Assembly (NCBI GenBank): GCA_028641055.1
Contig: CM054060.1
Coordinates: 62,463,371 to 62,527,370, forward strand
Origin: Alopecurus myosuroides
Lineage: Eukaryota; Streptophyta; Magnoliopsida; Poales; Poaceae
Direction: 5' to 3'
DNA length: 64,000 nt
Under the pieces are notes generated by a model, which saw nothing but the letters and a program-made list of their open reading frames with translations, was not told the origin of the DNA and made no database searches. Of this stretch, positions 8,926 to 19,878 are shown one piece after another; position 1 is the stretch's first letter, and each line of letters opens with the position of its first letter. The translations under genes and the position numbers were made by a program.

Positions 8926-11900
8926 CCAAAATCTGCCAAATGACATGTCTGCCCCCGAGGCTGAACCGCTTTAACTTTGAGAACTTCTGGTTGGAGAAAC
9001 CAGGCTTTGTGGAAGCGGTCCAAGCTAAGTGGGCGGACGCTGCAGCCCACCCGCCACGCAGGTTTAACGCCGTGGATGTGTGGCACCACTGCGCGCAGAT
9101 GTCTCGCAAATTCATGTGAGGCTGGGGGCTAATCTTGGGGCGGAAGTGAAGAAGAGGAAGGCTTCCCTTTTGGAGGAGATCCAGTCCCTTGACCGTTTGT
9201 CGGATTTAGTGGGGCTTAACGCTGATGAGTAGTGCAGCGCTATGCCCTGGAGGACTCACTCATGGAAATCTACAAGGGGGAGGAAATCTTCTGGCGACAG
9301 CGGAGTCGCCAGAACTGGATTCTTAGAGGGGAGGCGAATACGACATACTTCCATGCCATCGCCAATGGCCGTCGTAGGAAATTCTCTATCCCATGCCTAT
9401 GGGAGGGAGATCGACTCTTAGAGGAGCCTAGAGAGATCTCCTCCCATATTTACTCCTTGTACAAGGAGTTATTTACCGCGGGACCCCGCACGGGGATTTC
9501 GCTGGCAACTGATCTATGGCCAGAGAGGGCTCGGGTTTCAGAAGCTGAAAACGCGGAACTGACTACCCCTTTCCTTGAGGAAGAGGTGGCTCGCGCGGTA
9601 AGGGAGATGAAGGCCAATTTGGCCCCTGGCCCGGACGGCCTTCCTATTACGTTCCAGGAATTCTGGGAGAATATCAAGTCGGTTATCATGCCAATGTTCC
9701 AGGAATTTTACATTGGAACTTTGATCTTGACACAACTTAATTTTGGCGTGATTACCCTGATCCCCAAGGTAGTGGGAGCCTCGGATATCCGCCAGTTTCC
9801 ACCGATTACGGTCCTTAACGTCATTCATCGGATCTTCGCCAAAGTATGTGCCTCCAGACTTGCTCCTATTTTGAAGCATCTCACACATCCGTACCAATGC
9901 GCCTTTTTGAAAGGTCGGTATATCCATGATGGTATCCTGGCGCTTCATGAAATAATTCATGAAGTGAAGACACGCCGTCATAAGGGCGTGCTTCTGAAGC
10001 TGGATTTCTAGAAGGCATATGATCGCTTGGATTGGGACTTTCTCCATTTAGTATTGAAACGGAGAGGGGTTGATGACCGGATGATCTGCTGGATCATGCA
10101 ACTGATCATGAGCGGAAATACCGCTATTAACATTATTGGGGAGGTGGGTCCGTACTTCAGACCCACGTGGTGTTAGGCAAGGGGATCTGATCTCCCCTTT
10201 AGTGTTTAATGCTGCAGTTGATGCTCTTGCAGAGGTCTTGGAGCGAGCTAAGACCTCTGGCCACATCTCTGGTGTGGTTGGACATTTGATCCCGGGGGTG
10301 GTGTCACCCACCTTCAATATGCGGATGACACCATGATCATGGTTGAGGGCTCCGACCTTGATATTATCAACTTGAAGTTCCTCCTCCTGTGCTTCGAGGC
10401 CATGTCTGGCCTTAAGATCAACTTCGATAAGAGTAAAGTCATGATCATTGGATACACTATGGAGGAACAACAACGGATTGCCGACAACCTTAACTGTCGA
10501 CTGGCGCAATTCCCAGTCACCTATCTGGGAATGCCAATTCGGGATTCTAGGATCCTCATTAAGGATCTTGACCCACTAGTCGAACGGGTCAAAACTAGAG
10601 CCAAACCTTGGCAAGGGAGGTTCACCTCCAAGGGGAGCAAAACTATCCTTATCGATTCTTGTCTGTCCAGTCTCCCCATGTATATGATGGGGCTTTACTT
10701 ACTACCGGAGGGCGTCCACGCCAAGTTTGATAAGGAACTATCCCTCTTCTTCTGGCAAGATGCTACGGGTCACCAGAAGTACCACATGGTGAAGTGGGCG
10801 AACATCTGCGCCCCCAAGGAACTTGGGGCATAGGGATTTTAGCCTCCCATCACATGAACAAAGCCCTGTTGCTTAAATGGGCTTGGTGGCTCATGCGAGG
10901 TGAGGGGGGCCTAAGGCTCCAACTGATAAAGGAGAAATACCTAAGAGGTTGCCCCCTATTAGCATGTGAGCGGAAGGAGGGTTCACAGTTCTGGCGAGCC
11001 CTCCAATCCATCAAACACGAGATCTGGTTAGGGGTGTCTTTCTCCATAGGCGACGGACGAGGGGCCCTATTCAGGTTGGATCGGTGGCTCGGCGATCGCC
11101 CCCTGCGTCTTGAATTCCCAGATATGTTCGCCATCTGTTCAGATCCGGGGATCTTGGTGGCGGGGGCGTTCATACAAGGCCAATGGAGTATTGGCTTTCG
11201 TCGAACATTTGGCCCAGTAGAGGCCGCTAGATGGGCGGAATTGCGTGCGGCTCTTCCACATTCCTTAGAGGCCCCCCAGATACGGTATCTTGGGAGCTTT
11301 CACCCTCCAAGATCTTTAGGGTGGGTTCTGCGTACCGGGCCCTATTTAGAGGGCCGACGCTCTCGTGGACCTCCCACCTTTGGAAGGCGCCAATCCCCCT
11401 GAAGATTAGGATCTTTACTTGGCAACTACTGCGCGACCGCCTCCCTTCGGACGTGGAGGTGGCTAAGCGGTTTGGTCCAGGTGATGGGACCTGCCCCCTC
11501 TGTGCGGTCCCAGAGACGGGGACCCACATTCTTTTCTCTTGCCCCGCAGCGTTTCCTATGGAGCTTCGTAGCGGAGGCGGTGGGGCCCGAGTGGCGGGCC
11601 CTAGACCTTGGCGAGTTCTTGGAAGCGCAGACGAATTGTAACGGGAGGAGGAGGCACCTCTTCTGGTTAATATTCGCCCCGATGACCTGGACTTTATGCA
11701 CTATTCGTAACAAAATGGTTATCGAGCGTGTTTTCTTGAGGCGTGCATCTGACTCCGTTTTTAAATTTCTGGCGTTTTTGCAGCAGTGGCACCCTCTTTG
11801 TAGACAGCAGGACAAGAAGCGGCTGGATGACATGACTCGGGCACTCGTGTTGGCGGCTCGCCGCCTCTGTGCAGTCCCCAGCCGTTGAGCTTTATTGTAT

Positions 11901-12047
11901 CCAGTTGTTGTTGTTGCTTTGATTCGCTACCTTGTTTTTCTTTGGGTCTTATTGTGTTGTGACCCCAGCGGACGCTTGTATAACTCTGAGTTGCTTTATT
12001 TGTAAAGCGGGGCGAAAATCTTGTTTCGAGAGAGTTCGATCATTATT

Positions 12048-12689
12048 TTGTGCATGCATCGTTAAGTGTTTGAATTTTTTGTCCGTATTCTATGCTCGTT
12101 AGTGGAGGAGGTATATATGTTTCATCGTTCATGCATTTTGCATGTGGTTGACTAAGAAAAAGGGTACAAATGGCTTTTTCCATGCATGTGGTTCCAACAT
12201 CCCATTCACATGTCCAAATGACATCTTTCAGATGACTTTAGAATATGGAGACCTTGAAGCGCCGGTGTCCACAGCCGGGGCCTGACTAAGTTACACCCTC
12301 CAAACCAAGTCTAGTGAGTAAGAAAAGAAGGGGGATGGACAATCAACACTAAATTCTGAAGCCTAACATTTCAAGTCTTCATTAACAAGAAATACATTAT
12401 ACGATACTTACGTCCCTAGTGTCTTAACACAACTTCTTTCAAGTTCCCAGTACGTACAATGAAAAAAAAAGTAAAAACCCTTATTTTATCACCAAAATTT
12501 GTATTTTTACACATGGCACAAAAAATGTGTGGTTTTCACTAAATTACTTTTTAAACACACAAGGTCTTAAGATGAATGCGCGAACAATTTTTTGCATTTT
12601 TTTTCATTTTAAAATGTTTTTGAAGTGGATTTCAAATAAAGGGTTTATATACACCCCGGAAGCCAAGACGCCTCTCTCCATCTCTCGGG
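12048..12689. other. Host sequence between LINE 1 and DUF6598 block 1
   Basis: AT-rich intergenic sequence. The counterpart between blocks X and Y in the second copy is only about 80 bp, so this roughly 0.6 kb is either an unrecognised insertion here or a deletion there. No gene was seen. Confidence 0.4.
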
Positions 12690-12888
12690 AGTCAAGCTAT
12701 ATAGACGATACACGAATCACACAACATAACTTTCAAGTTACAATAGATAATAACATAACACAATAGATAACTATACGAATAGTTGGACATCTTACATATA
12801 ACTAAAAGTAAAAGACACTTAAACAAGTCAAATGGACACATCAAATGTTTTGTCGGTCTAGTCCAGTCCTCCTCACGAAAACACCACG

Positions 12889-14250
12889 TCAGTCGAGATG
12901 GGAAGTTTCAAACTCCCATCCCTGTAGGGCAATATCACCCTTGTTCTCAACAAGAAGGGACCAAACAACAGTAATCTCCACCTCAGTGTCACCAACATAA
13001 AACTTAACCTGACTCACACTGCAGGATTTGGGTATGAACGAGACATGACCTTGTGAAGCGATATCACCAGATGATGAGTAGGCTTGTATGACAACTTTCA
13101 GGCTTCCATCAAGCTGTACAGAAACAACACGCCGGTCTAGCTCAACATAACCATCTGAACCCTCGGAGGTTGCAGGACAACGAGAATTAAGCAGCACAAC
13201 TTCACCGGATGGGGCATTAGTAGTATGGGTGACTTCACCGTCAGTGAACGGACATGAACCTGAAGTCGTGGAGCAAGCCACTCGACATCCATACTTAAAA
13301 AGCTGTGACCGGCCCTGTTTGAGAATACGTACACTGCAGAGAGTGGCCTGGACCGCCTCTACAACTTGCTCTAGGGATAGCTCTATTTTGCAGAAGCAGT
13401 TGTCGAAGCAAATCACGTTTACACCAGGAGTACGTCGAGCGTAATGGTACGTCCCACTGATCAATGCTCTATCTTGGGAAAATGTTCCAAGTTGAACTTT
13501 CAGTTGAATCTCAAACTCGACGGGGTCTATGCACACAATTGCACGAGATGGACCAATCAAGCGCAAAAAAGGATCCTGCAAGCATCATCAATCACCGCAT
13601 TAACTGCTATATATACTGTACTAATCAATATAAGATAGAAAAAAAAAATCAATATAAGATAGATGGCCCAGCCAGGCATGCACGTAGCAATATCCCCAAA
13701 ATAAAATGGAAAAGCAGAGATACTATACGTACGTGTTGCTCGATTGTTTGACTCCTCCTCTTATTGCGACAGAAGAGAAGGTTGCGATTGTGATCAACAG
13801 CATCCCGGGCAGCAACGACACCGTACACAGACAATGGCCACTTGAATCCTCCTTTTAATTCTGCGATTTTGATGGAGAAGATCTGCCAGGTGGGCCCCAT
13901 GATGCCACCGCATAAGCTGTTGCGTATAGGTGTCAAGTATGTGAAGTGCATGGAACTTACTTGCGCTGCATGCATGCAAGGTTAAGCACGTGTTAGAAAT
14001 CTGATATAAACTACACGAAGGAGGGTCCATGCATCAGTAAACTAGCTAGTTAAACAAAATGATGTATGTGTGTTTACTCACTCATGTCTTCGAAGAAACC
14101 ACACCGGGATCCCCGGGAATATTCCCAGTCACTTTTGTAACACGTAAAATCTTCTTCCTCGGCGGCCATCTCCTCCTTCTCCATGGCTAATTGTTCGTCT
14201 GATTTGCCTATGTCGACCATCTCCACGTTGTTCAGATTCGTCGTCTCCAT
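12889..14250 (-). CDS. DUF6598-domain protein, copy A (3 exons, 362 aa)
   Basis: Proposed exons are 14250-14082, 13965-13733 and 13575-12889. Both introns have GT donors (GTGAGT, GTACGT) and AG acceptors, and the frame closes exactly at 1089 nt. Exon 1 encodes an acidic Glu/Met-rich N-terminus and the motif EEEDFTCYKSDWE...CGFFEDM. Exon 2 holds the domain hallmark WQIFSIKIAELKGGFKWPL followed by YGVVAARDAVDHNRN. Exon 3 starts DPFLRLIGPSRAIV and ends near VVWSLLVENKG. These are the conserved blocks of grass DUF6598 proteins; some relatives carry a fused ribosome-inactivating domain, which is absent here. Molecular function is unknown. The ATG at 14250 is the only in-frame ATG at the front. Gene B differs at about 14 residues. 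The frame is intact, so it is probably functional. Confidence 0.85.
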
Positions 14251-14380
14251 CTCAATCAGGGCTGCAAGAATTTTATTCCCAGCCGCCACACACCCCCGCT
14301 CTCTTTTCTTGCGTGTTGAGATTCTGGTTAACAGGGTTAGCTATCCGTTCTACGAAGGAGACGATCTGGCTGGCAGACGC

Positions 14381-14390
14381 TTATACTTTA
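14381..14390 (-). promoter_or_regulatory. Possible TATA element of DUF6598 copy A
   Basis: The minus strand reads TAAAGTATAAGC about 130 bases upstream of the ATG, a plausible distance for a plant TATA box plus a short leader. In copy B the same position reads AAAGTACAAGC, so the core is altered. This is a motif match only. Confidence 0.25.
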
Positions 14391-14523
14391 TTTGCCCCAC
14401 TAAGGCGACGATCAGCCCAGGCTAGCCCGGTCAGGCACAGTCCGAGTCTGATGGGGTTGAAAACGGACGGGAACATGCCGTTTTATTTGATTTTTGTACG
14501 TAGTGAATTAGGAGTAGAACACG

Positions 14524-15642
14524 GACATGCATCAGCGGTAAAAGAAGAGGACGTAAATTAGCTAGCTACCTCATCCTCCCTCTCGATCTCCTGTTTCCAT
14601 CAAATTGGAGAGCTGCTCGTGTTGTGGTTGTTCACGGACACGACGCTCTGCATGCGGTCCATGTATGCGCACGTAGGTACGCGACTCCGTACTTGCTTTG
14701 CCAAGTCCTCGATCGGTCCCTTCCTGGCTTCCTCCACCTCCACTTGTTCTTCCTGCGCGTTCTCTTTCCCTTCAACAAGAGATATGACGAGTGCACCACG
14801 CAGGGCCGACATCACAAGGGCTTTCCACCCAAGGTAGTTGTCCCGAGTGAGGAGTGTGTAGGAAGGGCTCCCAATGCCGCAGCCAAGGACATCACAGAGG
14901 ATGAGTTCGCCATGGCCGGACTGGAGGAGGAGGGCGCTACGGTTTTTCTGGGTTTTTGGGTGTAGATCGGTTTCCGGCGGCTAGGTCGAGGAAGAACTTG
15001 GCTCTGATACCATATTAACCTAGGAGGAAGCGATGACTCGTTAGAGTCTCGCGATACGTGTTATATGAGCGAAGTAAGAGCCCCAACGCGGTGGCTTACA
15101 AGGTATCCATATGAGCCGTATATCCGGTGGTTGGAGTACTACTTCATACCACTACACGTATACAGTATGGAGAGAAATAAATCTAACACATCGGACTTCT
15201 GAAAAGAATTTCACGATTAGCAAGCAAAGGGCGATAGGATAGCGACGCCTCCCCGACTCTGCACACAGGAGGTTTAAACGAACGAGTTTCAGAAATCGGA
15301 GATTAGAAAGGATTGGGAGAAACGGGTTAGAAGGGATTGGGTGAGAACTCTGGATCAACCAAATCCATGTCTGGATCAGATCCATGCCGGGATTCAATCT
15401 TGTAACCGAACGAGGCCTACGGGAGGCAGAGCTCGCGTTTTATCCCGACCCCGACCGAGCGAGGAGAGCAAGGAGGCGGAGCGGTGAATTTTTCCATCAT
15501 TTCAATTTTGCCATAGCATTTTTTGGTTTCCCCAGATGATGATATGGCACGGGCACCACTCTTTAGTATCACACCTTAATCTCCCATTGTCTGCGACTGT
15601 TGCAAAAGCTCCACGCTTGTGTTTTGGGAAGCTCCACACTTT
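14524..15642. other. Spacer between the two duplication copies
   Basis: Unique-looking sequence with no confident gene. A plus-strand frame of 113 codons (14624-14965, from a non-ATG or internal start) reads through FPFNKRYDECTTQGRHHKG and KDITEDEFAMAGLEEE; it may be a gene fragment, but I do not recognise it. The sequence GCTCTGATACCATATTAACC near 15000 is a phrase seen in many plant repeats and is not diagnostic. Confidence 0.3.
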
Positions 15643-17021
15643 AGATCTAATTGTTTGTTCTCAGTTCAGATACCTTGCCTTTTCTCTTTTTTCTTACTCT
15701 ACAGTTTTAGCATCTTACTTAGGGTTAAATTGATACTTACCCTAGGGTCTCTTAATTATTAGCTGTTAGAATGCATTAATTTTATTATGTCGTTCAAGCA
15801 GCTGAACTAATTAGATATTGGGCAATGCAGTCACTCAAGCGTAGCCTGCTCCTTGTGTCTGCTTTTGAAGTTTTGGACCTGACCAAGCCTTGTAGCTTTG
15901 ACTTAGTTATTCAATATCCGATAGTAACAAAAATACTAGGAAATGACACTTTAATCTCTCAAATCTGAGAGCATTTCAGGAGCTAGCTTCGTTGTTGTAC
16001 GCTTCATGACTGAACTCGCTTATGCTCTATATCCTGCACAAATATTCATTCTTGGAAGCTTGCTCTTTTCTCATTGAGAACGAGTCATGGTCGGCGGTGC
16101 AACATTTCTACTCTACTATACTATATTTTCCAAAGATCATGACCTGCAGATGCTTAAGACATACTCCAGAACTCTGTTGTAATATATTTTTTCGGTCCTT
16201 AGTGTTGAATCTTATTTGGATTTTGTTACTATGGTTGTCTAGGCCCATCCATGAAGTGAAAATTGTGCGATGAAGTTCACTAGTTCTACTTGCTCAGGTT
16301 GTAACGTGCTAAGTTGAACAAGAACGTCGAAGTAGGGACGAGTTGCCCCCAATACTTGGTAGCTCTAGGGATCATTTGCTGATGCCACTCACTCCCAATC
16401 TGTACTTCAAATAGCTGCCAGTTGAATGATATTGGTTCTTCGAGCATGGAAAGTGAATCGTGCTTTGGGGATCTTGGGTGTTCTCTTCACATCCATGTAT
16501 ATAGCGAGCTGACACATGCACACGCACATGCAAACGCACACGCGAAGACATGCGCACACCTGCCTCATTGAATGAGTAGTAGGAGTGCGCAAATATAATT
16601 TCAAGATAATGAGTAGGAAAAGGTGGGTGTGACATTGCAGCTAATCATTAAGAAGGAGTAAGCCCACAATGTAAAAATCTTCTATTCATCCGGAGGCAAT
16701 TCTTCGGACGAGTCACTACCTTCCTATTATCTTTCTCTCTCCCTCTCCACCGCTTACATATCCCGTGCTCCTCCCATTACCACATTTTTTGGCCACTTCT
16801 GATGCACCTCCGTGCACCCAGCCCCGACGCTTCTCCGTCGCCCTACCTTGGGCGCTCCTCACTAGTATAGAGGTGAAAAAGGCTCACTCGTGTCTCGCCG
16901 ATTTTTTTAGTTTACTGTTATGCTGCCACATTTGAACATGTCTCTCTTAACTGGTGTGCCCCTCCAACTTGCCTAACAGACACAACCTGGGGTACCCTGC
17001 CTGTGTGTACCGGGACCGTGT
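15643..17021. repeat. Segmental duplication block X, copy 2
   Basis: Collinear partner of 1299-2423 (see there). Here block X is followed after only about 80 bp by block Y, which gives the ancestral order X-Y. No coding potential was recognised. Confidence 0.8.
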
Positions 17022-17103
17022 GTTATTTTGTGGTGATACAAATTCATATATAAGGATAAAGGAAAGTTCGGACAGAGCGAAGCGAGGCCCGTCGCCGGAG
17101 GCT

Positions 17104-18971
17104 GAGTCCAGCTATATAGCTGATACACAAATCACACAACATAACTTTGAAGTTACAATAGAGAACATAACACAATCAGATAACTATACGAATAGTTGAA
17201 CACATTAATTACATATATAACTAAAAGTAAAATACACTTAAACAAGTCAAATGGACACATCAAATGTTTTGTCGGTCTGGTCCAGTCCTCCTCACGAAAA
17301 CACCACGTCAGTCAAGATGGGAAGTTTCAAACTCCCATCCCTGTATGGCAATATCACCCTTGTTCTCAACAAGAAGGGACCAAACAACAGTAATCTCCAC
17401 CTCAGCGTCACCAACATAAAACTTAACCTGACTCACACTGCAGGATTTGGGTGTGAAGGAGACATGGCCTTGTGCAGCGATATCACCAGATGCCGAGTAG
17501 GCTTGTATGACAACTTCCAGGCTTCCATCAAGCTGTACAGAAACAACACGCCGGTCCAGCTCAACATAACCATCTGAACCCTCGGAGGTTGCAGGACAAC
17601 GAGAATTAAGCAGCACAACTTCACCGGAAGGGGCATTAGTAGTATAGGTGACTTCACCACCAGTGAACGGACATGAACCTGAAGTCGTGGAGCAAGCCAC
17701 TCGGCATCCATACTTAAAAAGCTGTGACCGGCCCTGTTTGAGAATACGTACACCGCAGAGAGTGGCCTGGACCGCCTCTACAACTTGCTCTAGGGATAGC
17801 TCTATTTTGCAGAAGCAGTTGTCGAAGCAAATCACGTTTACACCAGGAGTACGTCGAGCGTAATGGTACGTCCCACTGATCAATGCTCTATCTTGGGAAA
17901 ATGTTCCAAGCTGAACTTTCAGTTGAATCTCAAACTCGACGGGATCTATGCACACAATTGCACGAGATGGGCCAATCAAGCGCAAGAAAGGATCCTGCAA
18001 GCATCATCAATCACCGCATTAACTACTATAGTACTAATAAAAAATATCCCCAAAATCAGGCATGCACATAGCAGTATCCCCAAAATAAAATGGAAAAGCA
18101 GAGATACTATACGTACGTGTTGCTCGATTGTTTGACTGTTCCTCTTGTTGCGACAGAAGAGAAGGTTGCGATTGTGATCGACAGCATCCCGGGCAGCAAC
18201 GACACCGTACACAGACAATGGCCACTTGAATCCTCCTTTTAATTCTGCGATTTTGATGGAGAAGATCTGCCAGGTGGGCCCCATGATACCATCGCATAAG
18301 CTGTTGCGTATAGGTGTCAAGTATGTGAAGTGCATGGAGCTCACTTGCGCTGCATGCATGCAAGGTTAAGCACGTGTGTTAGAAATCTGATATAAACTAC
18401 ACGAAGGAAGGTCCATGCATCAGTAAACTAGCTAGTTAAACAAAATGATGTATGTGTGTTTACTCACTCATGTCTTCGAAGAAACCACACCGGGATCCCC
18501 ATGAAGATTCCCAGTCGCTTCTGTAACACGTAAAATCTTCTTCCTCGGCGGCCATCTCCTCCTTCTCCATGGCTAATTGTTCGTCTGATTTGCCTATGTC
18601 GACCATCTCCACGTTGTTCAGATTCGTGGTCTCCATCTCAGGGACTGCAAGAATTTTATTCCCAGCTGCCACACACCGCCGCTCTCTTTTCTTGTGTGTT
18701 GAGATTCTGGCTAACAGGGTTAGCTATCCGTCGCCGTCGTCTGTCCTAGACTCCGGGTTTCTACTTTCTACGAAGGAGACGATCTGGCTGGCAGACGCTT
18801 GTACTTTATTTGCCCCACGATCAGCCCAGGCTAGCCCGGTCAGGCACAGTCCGAGTCTGATAGGGTTGAAAACGGGCGGATCCGTTACAGGGTTGAAAAC
18901 GGACGGGAACATGCCGTTTTATTTGATTTTTTGTAAGTACGTAGTGACTAGTGAATTAGGAGTACAACACG
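17104..18971. repeat. Segmental duplication block Y, copy 2 (DUF6598 gene with flanks)
   Basis: Collinear partner of 12690-14523, including introns and the region upstream of the gene. It carries a small tandem duplication (GGGTTGAAAACGG, near 18863 and 18891) that copy 1 lacks. Confidence 0.85.
17308..18636 (-). CDS. DUF6598-domain protein, copy B (3 exons, 362 aa)
   Basis: Proposed exons are 18636-18468, 18349-18117 and 17994-17308, with the same GTGAGT and GTACGT donors, the same AG acceptors and exactly the same exon lengths (169, 233 and 687 nt) as copy A. By eye the proteins differ at about 14 of 362 residues: three in exon 1 (for example K/R, Y/S), two in exon 2 (G/D, R/N) and nine in exon 3. 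The domain blocks are unchanged: WQIFSIKIAELKGGFKWPL, DHNRN, DPFLRLIGPSRAIV and VEITVVWSLL. The function of DUF6598 is not established. With open frames and conserved splice sites in both copies, both may be expressed; relaxed constraint cannot be excluded without substitution-rate analysis. Confidence 0.85.
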
Positions 18972-19853
18972 CGGCTATCTGGCTAGTTTGGGACCTGATC
19001 TATCTTCCATAAGCTGGGACAGCATTTTGTTTTTCTGAAAGGAAAATTTGCAGTAGTTGGCTTATAATCGATAAAATCTCAGCATGTCTCCTTCGCTCGA
19101 GCCGCCGCTGCCGCTCCCGTGCTCTTTGCACCGCGACGCCAGTCACGGTGTCCGCTGGGCATTTCCCCAATCGGGATATATATGTGGCCTAAAATAAGAA
19201 CGCATGCATGATCCTTGGATCGTGACAAACCTGCTACTGCAGGGAGGCCTGGAACCTTTCCAACCGATACTCGGTCAAAGAAGAGAATGTTACAGCATGT
19301 AGTTTGTTCACTGCTTGGCCGGGTATTTTTTTTGTTTCTTCTGAATTTGATTCTGCAGTGGAGAACTAACTTACATTTTCTAAACAGGCTGTTCGTGTTC
19401 CTGCTGGCAGCTTCGAAGTTCCTATCGCGGCACAAAAGCTTCGGAAGACGCGGCGCAATTTTGTGCATTGGTGCACTGGCAGGTCAGTTGGTGGCCTGAG
19501 AATTCTCCTAGAAGACTGTAGTCCCGCATCACTGTCTCACAGTCTGGCACTACATGGGTTCTTCAAACGTCACATCAGTGACATGTGATTTTGCATTTTC
19601 AATTTAGATCTCATGAATCGACTATATATGAGACATATTCTCAATTTCCAAATTTTTTATAGAAACATATATGCGTGCTCAATTCTTTTGGTCTTTGAGA
19701 GCACGTTGATCATGTTAACGCTCAAACTGGCTTGCTTCGAATCCTCTTTGGGTAACTCATACTACAATCGTAGGGGCGGTGAAATCAAAACAAGTTTTTT
19801 TTTCCGGACCATGCATAAGCATGCGTAATTTTTTTATTTTTTTGATAAAATGG
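18972..19853. other. Intergenic region between DUF6598 copy B and the RNase H-like pseudogene
   Basis: No gene is convincingly supported. Frames exist on both strands at 19079-19499, of 95 and 129 codons, with no recognisable motif. Sequence near 19370-19400 (CTAAACAG then open sequence) could be an acceptor and an exon of an unknown gene, but I cannot assign it. An A/T-rich stretch at 19790-19850 lies just past the stop codon of the pseudogene, where its 3' UTR would be. Confidence 0.3.
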
Positions 19854-19878
19854 CTAGTGGCGTTTATAATTAGATAAT

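Larger units (their letters stand above)
7571..11888 (+). pseudogene. LINE 1 ORF2 (endonuclease-reverse transcriptase), broken
   Basis: The ATG at 7571 opens an AP-type endonuclease domain (7571-8298) with WNMRGFG, QET, GDFNLI and a C-terminal SNHTPLLL where active enzymes have SDH. A stop at 8213-8215 and the CACTA insertion at 8302 interrupt it. Coding resumes by about 8955 (linker NFENFWLEKPGF). The reverse transcriptase spans about 9240-10830, with PGPDGLP, LKLDF followed by a TAG at 10009-10011 where Glu is expected, RQGDLISPLVFN after a frameshift near 10163, and an intact LQYADDT near 10312 after a second shift near 10300. The zf-RVT and C-terminal regions follow to 11888, with shifts near 10825, 11285 and 11550. 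Inactive. Confidence 0.85.
4156..12032 (+). mobile_element. LINE 1: full-length L1-type non-LTR retrotransposon, decayed
   Basis: The 7.9 kb element is flanked by a perfect 15-bp target-site duplication, AGTTCGATCATTATT, at 4141-4155 and 12033-12047. The order is a GC-rich 5' UTR (4156-5009), ORF1 with zinc knuckles, ORF2 with endonuclease, reverse transcriptase and a C-terminal zinc-binding region, then a short 3' tail (11889-12032) ending near GTAAAGCGGGGCGAAAATCT, without a long poly(A). Both ORFs contain stops and frameshifts, so the copy is inactive. A CACTA/MITE fragment interrupts ORF2 at 8302. The TSD and full structure make the boundaries secure. Confidence 0.9.
12690..14523. repeat. 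Segmental duplication block Y, copy 1 (DUF6598 gene with flanks)
   Basis: The block is collinear with 17104-18971 from about 150 bases beyond the stop codon to about 270 bases upstream of the start codon of the gene. Introns and the upstream region are conserved as well as exons, so this was a DNA-level tandem duplication and not retrotransposition. Small indels distinguish the copies: copy 2 has about 40 extra bases near 18730-18770, and copy 1 has an extra sequence near 13619-13675 in the intron. Confidence 0.85.
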
